The notes under the pieces were generated by a model. The model was not told the DNA's origin. It saw only the letters and a program-made list of their open reading frames with translations, and made no database searches. A DNA stretch of 6,153 nucleotides, from positions 1-6,153 of the forward strand of contig JAAXVZ010000081.1 of NCBI GenBank assembly GCA_013335235.1, in the 5' to 3' direction. The translations under genes and the position numbers were made by a program. Below are positions 1-4,752 of the stretch, one piece after another. Each line of letters begins with the position of its first letter. The first letter of the stretch is position 1. Source of the stretch: Nanobdellota archaeon. Lineage in GTDB: Archaea > Nanobdellota > Nanobdellia > Woesearchaeales > GW2011-AR15.

Positions 1-141
1 ACTGGAACCTTAGGAACTGATTGGTTATTGCCAAAACTTTGTGAAGAATTTAGTTTGCTCTTTGGCAGAAATGCGTTTAGCATATCTAGTATGAAAGATC
101 GTTATTATGGAGGTAGAGCATACCTAGCTAAGATATTATAA
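1..141 (+). CDS. C-terminal fragment of an unrecognised protein (5' end outside window)
   Basis: The frame is open from the first base and ends at a TAA at 139-141, giving the last 46 residues of a protein that begins outside the window. The fragment reads like real coding sequence: a hydrophobic/acidic stretch (DWLLPKLCEEFSLLF, residues 8-22), then a Tyr/Gly/Arg-rich segment (DRYYGGRAYLAKIL) running to the stop. I do not recognise the family from this short tail. It is visibly richer in A+T and uses more TTA/TTG/AGT codons than the MoxR-DUF58 genes to the right. It is convergent with the small zinc-binding gene, with ten bases between the two stop codons. That the frame is coding is inferred from its open 5' end and composition. 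Confidence 0.55.
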   Translation, partial: TGTLGTDWLLPKLCEEFSLLFGRNAFSISSMKDRYYGGRAYLAKIL

Positions 142-151
142 CCATCAATCA

Positions 152-322
152 CTATTTTCCTTCGCTGTTCACGAATGTCGCAGTCCTGTTCTGGCACGGC
201 TTCCCGTCCAGGCTGCACCTGTCATGGCAGCAGCCGTCATGCACAAAACCTTCTTTGTAATTGCATAAGTATATTGTCTTGTTCACGCTCGTGAACGGGA
301 CACTGCAGATCTTACAGGCCAT
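152..322 (-). CDS. Small Cys/His-rich zinc-binding protein
   Basis: This is a 56-residue protein with seven Cys and two His. The potential metal ligands are C3 and C6 (CKIC), C20, H28, C31, C32, H33, C36 and C43, which is enough for two zinc sites in a compact RING-like or treble-clef-like fold. I chose the ATG at 322 because a Shine-Dalgarno-like GGGGTGG lies four bases upstream (327-333) and the first Cys pair then sits right at the N-terminus. An in-frame ATG at 346 would add eight residues (MQRARGGN). There is no signal peptide or membrane segment, so it is probably cytoplasmic. The exact family is not recognised. Such mini zinc-finger proteins usually bind nucleic acid or protein partners, but nothing here shows which. 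The ligand spacing is the main reason to believe the gene is real. Confidence 0.7.
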   Translation of the reverse strand: MACKICSVPFTSVNKTIYLCNYKEGFVHDGCCHDRCSLDGKPCQNRTATFVNSEGK

Positions 323-326
323 ATTT

Positions 327-333
327 CCACCCC
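327..333 (-). promoter_or_regulatory. Shine-Dalgarno-like site of the zinc-binding gene
   Basis: Read on the minus strand this is GGGGTGG, whose GGTG core is complementary to the 3' end of archaeal 16S rRNA. It lies four bases before the ATG at 322 and favours that start over the upstream ATG at 346. Confidence 0.4.
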
Positions 334-363
334 TTGCACGCTGCATTTTCCTGGAAGCAGCGC

Positions 364-373
364 AATATATTTG
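364..373 (-). promoter_or_regulatory. Candidate TATA box of the zinc-binding gene
   Basis: The minus strand reads CAAATATATT. Its centre lies about 46 bases before the ATG at 322, which would give a short leader of about 20 nt carrying the Shine-Dalgarno-like site. A second A/T-rich box (TTATTTATAC, 391-400) lies further upstream and could serve instead. Confidence 0.3.
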
Positions 374-390
374 TAGGTATGCCTATTATA

Positions 391-400
391 GTATAAATAA
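391..400 (+). promoter_or_regulatory. Candidate TATA box reading into the structured element
   Basis: GTATAAATAA on the plus strand is a good archaeal TATA box. Its centre near 395 predicts transcription starting near 418-422, at the left edge of the inverted-repeat element at 416-610. The same bases read TTATTTATAC on the minus strand and might also drive the zinc-binding gene, so direction is uncertain. Confidence 0.4.
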
Positions 401-415
401 TTTATTATAATAAGC

Positions 416-610
416 GGCACTGTTCAAAATCTCCTACTCCGCAAACCAGAACCCTATATTTTGTATAGGGACCAAGGTTTGCTATAAGCATAATATCGAC
501 TCCATCGATATTATGAGACTTGCTCTTTGGCAAGCGTCATACCTGTCTGCATCTGCTTCTGGCAAATGGCAGACCATTGCAGGTATGGCGGAGACTTTTT
601 GAACGCTGCC
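416..610. mobile_element. 195-nt inverted-repeat element with IS6-like ends; candidate MITE or structured ncRNA
   Basis: The two ends pair as a long helix: GGCA (416-419) with TGCC (607-610), a mismatch and a wobble, then GTTCAAAA (422-429) with TTTTGAAC (597-604). Inside, CTCCGC (437-442) pairs with GCGGAG (588-593) and encloses four hairpins. These are AAACC/GGTTT (443-447/476-480) capped by CCCTATA/TATAGGG (452-458/464-470); an 11-bp stem 489-499/505-515; CTTGC/GCAAG (519-523/530-534); and CATACCTG/CAGGTATG (538-545/580-587) with TCTGC/GCAGA inside. The fold is thus a five-way junction. The left terminus GGCACTGTTCAAAA resembles the known IS6-family terminal repeat (GGCACTGTTGCAAA in IS26), and the pairing starts exactly at that GG. 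No transposase is encoded, and the flanking 8-mers (408-415, 611-618) are not a direct duplication. Either an old miniature element or a structured RNA gene read from the TATA box at 391-400 fits. The structure is directly visible; its nature is inferred. Confidence 0.55.
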
Positions 611-644
611 TCTAATATATTCATGAGCGAGCTTCTACCTCCTG

Positions 645-656
645 TTTTTAATATAA
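645..656 (+). promoter_or_regulatory. TATA box of the cytidine deaminase gene
   Basis: TTTTTAATATAA is centred about 26 bases before the ATG at 676, which predicts a transcription start at or next to the start codon and hence a leaderless mRNA. No convincing Shine-Dalgarno lies before the ATG, which agrees. A 10-bp palindrome GATATATATC follows at 657-666. Confidence 0.5.
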
Positions 657-675
657 GATATATATCCCTGATAGG

Positions 676-1713
676 ATGCAGATCATAACTTCTCCATATG
701 GCGCAAGCCCGAACTTCACAGCATCAGACTATTCTGTTTTCAAAGAGCATGTCAGGAATGCCGTCACCAACAACTGGCAGTCCGGCTATCCTGTAAAGGA
801 ATTGGCTGTCGACCAGGGATTTTCTCAAGATATCCCCAGCTGGGTGAACCAGACTCTTGAGAAGACGCTTAGGAGATACACTTTTCTAGGCGGAAATTTC
901 GAGTATGGACTTGGAAGAGGCGTCCATGGCGAGCATTCGTCATTGACCCATGCTGCCCAGGAGATAGGGCATGCGTTGAACAATTATTGGAGGATCGTAA
1001 CTCTATATATTGATGTTCCGGGAAGATGCGCGCCATGCGGGGATTGCAGGGATTTCATGCTGTCATTATACGAGCCTATGACAAGAGGCCTTCCTTTGCT
1101 GGGAGAGAATTTTGAGATTGTCAGCAGCGATGAAAATAGATTCTATGTTGTCAAGTTCCCGGAGCTGCTGTTTCCACTGAACAAGATGAAGATGGCTCAG
1201 CCTTCTGAAGTCGCAATGGTCCTGGAATACCAAGAAGCGAATGAAATGGCAAGGAAATCTGTGCATGCGCCTTGGCTTCCGGCATGGCTAGCTAATTACA
1301 CAGCTGTCGCGGCAGTAGGCAAAGGCGTCCCTGGATCTTTGTTTGTTGGAGTGGATTTTCACGGCACTTATCCAATCGGCTCGATCCTTTCCAAGCTAAT
1401 AGAAGGAGAGGTTGACCCGGAGAAGATCGAGTACTTGGCGATCATCTCTGAAGACCAGGATAATCTTCCGGAGGTCTTGTACAAAGACAGGCAAGATAGC
1501 CTATATCTCAATACGGTCCTTGCTGCAGCAAGGAAGCAGGATGACCTGGACCTTCCTGTCTATATCGTGAGCGAGAAAGGCTTTGGCAGGAAGACCTCTG
1601 TTAAGGAATGGCTTCCGATGCCTTTCTCTCCTGACCTGCTTTTCCCTTTCGGAGACAACCAGAAAAGGTTCAATGGCCAGCTGAAGAACTTATTCCACGA
1701 CTGCCAGTGCTAA
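676..1713 (+). CDS. cdd: Cytidine deaminase, tandem-domain (E. coli Cdd-like)
   Basis: Predicted to deaminate cytidine/deoxycytidine to uridine/deoxyuridine in pyrimidine salvage, in the cytoplasm. The catalytic domain spans roughly residues 65-160. GGNFEYG (72-78) matches the G-x-N-x-E ribose-binding motif (N74, E76). VHGE (83-86) supplies zinc ligand H84 and catalytic E86. PCGDCRDFM (120-128) supplies zinc ligands C121 and C124. The use of His-x-Glu and the order of motifs match the homodimeric E. coli enzyme rather than the short tetrameric type. Residues about 185-300 look like a second CDA fold (AVAAVGKG, SLFVGVDFHGTYP) with no Cys/His zinc site, as in the degenerate C-terminal domain of E. 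coli Cdd. At 345 aa it is longer than that enzyme (294 aa); the H84-to-C121 spacing is about ten residues longer too. The gene is probably leaderless and alone, and its stop overlaps that of the convergent uppP. True substrate is uncertain. Confidence 0.85.
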   Translation: MQIITSPYGASPNFTASDYSVFKEHVRNAVTNNWQSGYPVKELAVDQGFSQDIPSWVNQTLEKTLRRYTFLGGNFEYGLGRGVHGEHSSLTHAAQEIGHALNNYWRIVTLYIDVPGRCAPCGDCRDFMLSLYEPMTRGLPLLGENFEIVSSDENRFYVVKFPELLFPLNKMKMAQPSEVAMVLEYQEANEMARKSVHAPWLPAWLANYTAVAAVGKGVPGSLFVGVDFHGTYPIGSILSKLIEGEVDPEKIEYLAIISEDQDNLPEVLYKDRQDSLYLNTVLAAARKQDDLDLPVYIVSEKGFGRKTSVKEWLPMPFSPDLLFPFGDNQKRFNGQLKNLFHDCQC

Positions 1714-2471
1714 TGCATGAATATTAGGGTCAGGATACCGACAGCCAGGCAGTATATCCCGAAATAATGGAAGTGGTCTTTCTTTATTATCCCCATGAGG
1801 ATCGGCAGGGTAATAAGCCCTGTGATTATCGTGACTGCCATTCCGGCGCCAAGCGCCAGGATATCTGGGGAGTGAAGCACCGCCTCGTACTCAAGGATAG
1901 ATGCTCCGAGTATTGCCGGGAAGGCCAGGAGGAAAGAGAACTCTGCTGCCTCTTCCCTCTTCACACCTAGCATCAGGCCTGATGCAATGGTCGATCCGGA
2001 CCTGGATATGCCAGGAAAGACAGCAATCGCCTGGAACACGCCGATTATCGAAGCCTTGAAAGTGTCCAGCTTACCGGTCATGAACCTGATCCTGCTCGCG
2101 AGGAGCAGGAAACCTGTGAACAGGAGGCCTGCGCCAACAGTCCTGGGGCTTGTGAAAGCTGACTCTATTACATCTTTATAGAGAAGCCCGACAGCTGCGA
2201 CAGGAAGGGTCGCTATTAACAGCCATGCCGTATATCTCATGGATGCCCTGTCGAATTTCAGGAGCTTTTTGCATAGCTCTGCTATCCTTTTCCTGAAGAA
2301 TATCACGATGACAAACAGGCTGGCAAAATGGAGCGCGACATCGAGTGCGATCGGCTGCTCGACACCAAGTATTGTCTGGAAGATGACCAGATGGCCTGAG
2401 CTGCTGATAGGGAGCCATTCAGTCACTCCCTGGAGGATTCCCAATATTATTGCCTGAAGTACAGATACCAT
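1710..2471 (-). CDS. uppP: Undecaprenyl/polyprenyl-diphosphate phosphatase UppP (BacA family)
   Basis: An integral membrane phosphatase that converts polyprenyl diphosphate to the monophosphate, recycling the lipid carrier used for glycan assembly. In an archaeon the substrate is more likely a dolichyl-type or similar polyprenol carrier for protein or surface glycosylation than a peptidoglycan carrier. Both family signatures are present: QGVTEWLPISSSGH (residues 14-27), containing the (E/Q)-x3-E motif (Q14, E18) and H27, and PGISRSGST (153-161), containing catalytic R157. The rest is a string of hydrophobic helices typical of the family, and 253 aa is close to the usual 255-275. I chose the ATG at 2471 because a TATA box at 2494-2502 is centred 27 bases upstream, giving a leaderless message. 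A TTG at 2486 would add five residues (MFLSS) but would fall between TATA box and start. The stop codon (1710-1712) overlaps the deaminase stop (1711-1713). Confidence 0.93.
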   Translation of the reverse strand: MVSVLQAIILGILQGVTEWLPISSSGHLVIFQTILGVEQPIALDVALHFASLFVIVIFFRKRIAELCKKLLKFDRASMRYTAWLLIATLPVAAVGLLYKDVIESAFTSPRTVGAGLLFTGFLLLASRIRFMTGKLDTFKASIIGVFQAIAVFPGISRSGSTIASGLMLGVKREEAAEFSFLLAFPAILGASILEYEAVLHSPDILALGAGMAVTIITGLITLPILMGIIKKDHFHYFGIYCLAVGILTLIFMH

Positions 2472-2493
2472 GGAAGATAAAAACAAGGATTCC

Positions 2494-2502
2494 TATAAAA
2501 AA
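2494..2502 (-). promoter_or_regulatory. TATA box of uppP, overlapping a T-tract
   Basis: The minus strand reads TTTTTTATA. Its centre is 27 bases before the ATG at 2471, which predicts a leaderless uppP transcript. The six-T run (2497-2502) lies just after the stop of the upstream gene (2513) and could also act as an archaeal T-tract terminator for that operon. Confidence 0.5.
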
Positions 2503-2512
2503 TGATTGCTGG

Positions 2513-2938
2513 CTAATCTATATCATAGTCGCGCCTGAAGTCTCCCAGGTGCCTCCTGAAGCCTGCTGTCTTGTGTTCGTGCCCTTCCGGCTTGATGAGC
2601 GTGGGCAGGTCTTCATCCCCATAATCCCTCTCAACAGACCATTTCCCTAGCATATTGGCCCTGTCATGTATCTTGCTGAGGCTATACTTGCCTGACATAT
2701 CAAGCTTTGCGTGCAGCTCTTCCAAATTCACTGCTGCAAGCTTCTCCAGATCTGAGCCTACGTCAGCCATGCTAAGCTTGCTGCCTTCTTCAGCTGTCAC
2801 GTAGAAATAGCGCCTGTCCTTGTATATGCCCTGGTCTTCCGGCGAATCTTCAGATGCGAAGCTGACAACAGTATTTGTTCTGGCAGCGATATACTTCCCG
2901 GATTCCAGTTCCACTATCGCGCATAATATAGTGTCCAT
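2513..2938 (-). CDS. Unrecognised acidic protein, second gene of a two-gene operon
   Basis: A 141-residue soluble protein of no family I recognise. It opens with a likely beta-rich N-terminal part (ILCAIVELESGKYIAARTNTVVSF, about residues 4-27), has an acidic DSPEDQG loop (31-37) and a segment RRYFYVTAEEGSKLS (42-56). It then turns helical and charged (60-100) and ends in a basic/acidic tail with two FRR motifs (127-136). There is no signal peptide, membrane helix or Cys/His metal cluster. The ATG at 2938 is chosen because it lies four bases after the TAA of the upstream gene; a longer reading from 3058 would overlap that gene by more than 100 bases and begins with implausible sequence. The tight spacing suggests co-transcription and perhaps a joint function with the upstream protein. 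No Shine-Dalgarno is clear, so translational coupling is likely. Confidence 0.75.
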   Translation of the reverse strand: MDTILCAIVELESGKYIAARTNTVVSFASEDSPEDQGIYKDRRYFYVTAEEGSKLSMADVGSDLEKLAAVNLEELHAKLDMSGKYSLSKIHDRANMLGKWSVERDYGDEDLPTLIKPEGHEHKTAGFRRHLGDFRRDYDID

Positions 2939-2942
2939 GGCC

Positions 2943-3662
2943 TTACTTTGGATGATAGATATAGCTTGCTGTAAGCGACATCGGCTTATTTTCCAGCGGC
3001 ACCCTTGCCCTGACATAGAGCAAGGCAGTATGGGTGCTGTGAGACATGCATGCCTCATCCTGGGACTCTTTCACAGCTTCAAAATGCCTTAGCATTGCCT
3101 GCTCATCGAACACCTGCCAATGTGATATAGTGACTATTGTAGGTGTCTTGCTTCCTGTGCTCCCTAAGCTGTCTGTTGTCCAGTAAAGGCCGTCTGCCTT
3201 CAGCTCTGGCTCATACAATATGTCCACCAGCCCAGAGAGCCTGTCCCGCTCACGCTCATGGAGGAGTCCTGGGAAATGCACCTCAGCTGTCACAAGCTGC
3301 TGCCCGCCTTTGCCTGAAGCATAGACCGTCCAAAGATCTTTAAATGTCTCAAGCCCCATATCTGCCTGCATCCTCTGTGTGAAATCCACTGATGTCTGCC
3401 TGCCAACTTTTACCAGGTCGGCGTAAGCTGCAGTGAGTTCGACAGGCGATTCATACCTGAGACTTGCCTCAAGTGTTCCATACTGCGTGAACGGGAAGTC
3501 ACACAGCTCGATTGTTCTGCCTTCCCTGATAGAGGCAGAGCTTGAAGACAGCTCTTCTTGCCTGAGGCTGCCGCCTGCCCTGATTCTCAGGAACTGCTTT
3601 GCTATCGGGAGATTATATATAACTGACTCTTCTGATGTCCCAAGGAGATTGGTTGTTCTCAT
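2943..3662 (-). CDS. Unrecognised protein, first gene of a two-gene operon
   Basis: A 239-residue protein without a family I can name. It appears soluble: no signal peptide or membrane segment. Visible segments include IAKQFLRIRAGGSLRQEELS (20-39), a Ser-rich run (SSSSAS, 39-44), a possible helix around QRMQADMGLETFKDLW (96-111), a glycine-containing turn SGKGGQQ (116-122) that is not a Walker A, an alternating probably beta-rich region about 145-185 (LYWTTDS, PTIVTISHW), and a final strand-like stretch ALLYVRARVPL (213-223). The ATG at 3662 is preferred over the one at 3680 because a strong TATA box (3682-3692) is centred 25-26 bases upstream of 3662, giving a leaderless start, whereas 3680 lies next to the TATA box itself. 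It is divergent from moxR and is followed after four bases by the next unknown gene. Confidence 0.78.
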   Translation of the reverse strand: MRTTNLLGTSEESVIYNLPIAKQFLRIRAGGSLRQEELSSSSASIREGRTIELCDFPFTQYGTLEASLRYESPVELTAAYADLVKVGRQTSVDFTQRMQADMGLETFKDLWTVYASGKGGQQLVTAEVHFPGLLHERERDRLSGLVDILYEPELKADGLYWTTDSLGSTGSKTPTIVTISHWQVFDEQAMLRHFEAVKESQDEACMSHSTHTALLYVRARVPLENKPMSLTASYIYHPK

Positions 3663-3681
3663 GTATGCCTGTTTCAGCATG

Positions 3682-3692
3682 TTATATATAAA
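3682..3692 (-). promoter_or_regulatory. TATA box of the unknown two-gene operon
   Basis: The minus strand reads TTTATATATAA, a near-ideal archaeal TATA box. Its centre is 25-26 bases before the ATG at 3662, so the operon's message probably begins at that ATG. This decides the start of the first gene. Confidence 0.6.
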
Positions 3693-3772
3693 TTTTCGTT
3701 CGTTATGCAGGAAATTTCTGAATATTCAATGTAGGCTGGCTTGCACCATTCGCTTTTTTATATTGCGCTAAA

Positions 3773-3780
3773 TTTAAATA
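3773..3780 (+). promoter_or_regulatory. TATA box of the moxR-DUF58 operon
   Basis: TTTAAATA predicts transcription starting around 3800-3804, leaving a leader of about 15-20 nt that contains the Shine-Dalgarno at 3807-3812. An alternative A/T-rich box, TTTTTTATATT, lies at 3754-3764. Confidence 0.5.
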
Positions 3781-3806
3781 CATACTTCAGATTAAACGAG
3801 GGATAC

Positions 3807-3812
3807 GAGGTG
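3807..3812 (+). promoter_or_regulatory. Shine-Dalgarno of moxR
   Basis: GAGGTG is a strong match to the archaeal anti-Shine-Dalgarno and lies six bases before the ATG at 3819. It fixes that start and rules out the TTG extension from 3741. Confidence 0.7.
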
Positions 3813-3818
3813 TTTCTC

Positions 3819-4751
3819 ATGAAAGAAGTCTCAGACAAATTAGAAGAGGTAAGGAAAGAGTTGCAGAAAGTCGTCATCGGCCAGGATGAGGTTGTAAAGC
3901 AGATCATTGTCGCTATACTCTGTGACGCAAATGCTCTATTGGAAAGCTATCCAGGTCTTGGAAAGACCACTATGATCAAGACAATGGCAGATATACTTGA
4001 CATGAAGTTCTCAAGGGTGCAGAGCACTCCGGACCTTATGCCGACAGATATCACAGGGACATTTGTCCTTGAGGAAAATGACGGCAAGAGAGTTTTCAAT
4101 TTCCACAAAGGCCCGATCTTCGCGAACATCGTCCTTGTGGATGAGATAAACAGGGCAACGCCAAAGACACAGTCCGCGCTCCTTGAAGCGATGCAGGAGA
4201 AGCAAGTCACATTAGGCAGGAACACATTCCCGCTTGATACGCCTTTCTTTGTCCTCGCGACGCAGAACCCGATCGAACAGGAAGGAACATATCCTCTGCC
4301 AGAGGCGCAGACAGACAGGTTCCTCCTGAAGATACTTGTCGGCTATCCGACTATGGATGAGGAAGACCAGATCGTTGACAGGTTCACAGGAAAAGACCCG
4401 ACAGCCCCAGTCAGGAAGGTGCTGGATGCAGAGACTGTCAGGAAGTTCCAGCAGTACACAAAAGAAGTGCCTATCGCAAATGACCTGAAAAAAAGGGTCC
4501 TGAAAATCGTCTCTTTGACAAGGACAGAGAAAGCCACAATCCAATATGGCGCGTCCCCAAGGGCGTCGCTTGGCCTTGTTATGGCTTCAAAAGCGCTCGC
4601 GCTCATGGAAGGAAGGAATTTCGTCTCAAAAAAAGACATAGATACAATGGCATACCCTGTCCTCAGGCACCGTATCATACTCAACTTCGAGGCAGAGAGG
4701 AAGGGAATGACAACAGATGATGCAGTGAAGGCGATTCTAGACAAGGCATAA
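3819..4751 (+). CDS. MoxR-family AAA+ ATPase
   Basis: A 310-residue AAA+ ATPase of the MoxR group, chaperone-like machines thought to remodel or activate partner proteins, often vWA-domain proteins encoded next door. The motifs are complete: Walker A PGLGKT (45-50, K49), the MoxR signature RVQSTPDLMPTDITG (66-80), Walker B IVLVDEI (104-110, D108/E109), sensor 1 TQNP (148-151, N150), a candidate arginine finger in TDRF (R167), and sensor 2 GASPRAS (244-250, R248). The C-terminal lid domain follows to the end. Length is typical of the family (about 310-330). There are no membrane segments, so it is cytoplasmic. The start at 3819 follows GAGGTG with ideal spacing; an upstream TTG at 3741 lies before the TATA box and is rejected. 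The DUF58 gene starts one base after this stop, so the two are almost certainly co-transcribed and translationally coupled. A gene symbol beyond family name is not justified. Confidence 0.96.
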   Translation: MKEVSDKLEEVRKELQKVVIGQDEVVKQIIVAILCDANALLESYPGLGKTTMIKTMADILDMKFSRVQSTPDLMPTDITGTFVLEENDGKRVFNFHKGPIFANIVLVDEINRATPKTQSALLEAMQEKQVTLGRNTFPLDTPFFVLATQNPIEQEGTYPLPEAQTDRFLLKILVGYPTMDEEDQIVDRFTGKDPTAPVRKVLDAETVRKFQQYTKEVPIANDLKKRVLKIVSLTRTEKATIQYGASPRASLGLVMASKALALMEGRNFVSKKDIDTMAYPVLRHRIILNFEAERKGMTTDDAVKAILDKA

Positions 4752-4752
4752 G

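Noticed and set aside
116..122. SGKGGQQ in the 239-residue unknown protein (residues 116-122) as a P-loop
   Set aside because: It lacks the GxxxxGK[ST] pattern, and no Walker B follows.
420..445. GTTCAAAA at the left end of the element looks like the T-loop of a tRNA
   Set aside because: No acceptor, D or anticodon stems can be formed around it on either strand; the bases instead pair with TTTTGAAC at 597-604.
416..610. RNase P RNA, SRP RNA, retron msr-msd or integron attC site
   Set aside because: The conserved RNase P and SRP sequence motifs are missing on both strands, no reverse transcriptase or integrase is encoded in the window, and the ends do not follow the attC R'/R'' pattern.
1767..2457. 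Plus-strand open frames opposite uppP
   Set aside because: uppP carries both family signatures and membrane helices; the opposite frames have no recognisable motif and overlap one another.
2471..2486. TTG start at 2486 for uppP
   Set aside because: It lies between the TATA box and the expected transcription start; the ATG at 2471 fits the leaderless spacing and the usual UppP N-terminus.
2939..3058. N-terminal extension of the second unknown gene back to 3058
   Set aside because: It would overlap the upstream gene by over 100 bases in another frame, and its 40 residues are Cys/Arg-rich and unlike the rest of the protein.
2820..3771. Plus-strand open frames opposite the two unknown genes
   Set aside because: The minus-strand frames are longer, adjacent without overlap and preceded by a strong TATA box; the plus-strand frames have Cys/Ser-rich shadow composition.
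3741..3818. 26-residue N-terminal extension of MoxR from a TTG at 3741
   Set aside because: It lies upstream of and across the TATA box, while a strong Shine-Dalgarno precedes the ATG at 3819 and family proteins begin near there.
3947..4744. Minus-strand open frames opposite moxR
   Set aside because: They mirror the codon bias of a clear MoxR gene and have Cys/Ser/Arg-rich shadow-like composition.
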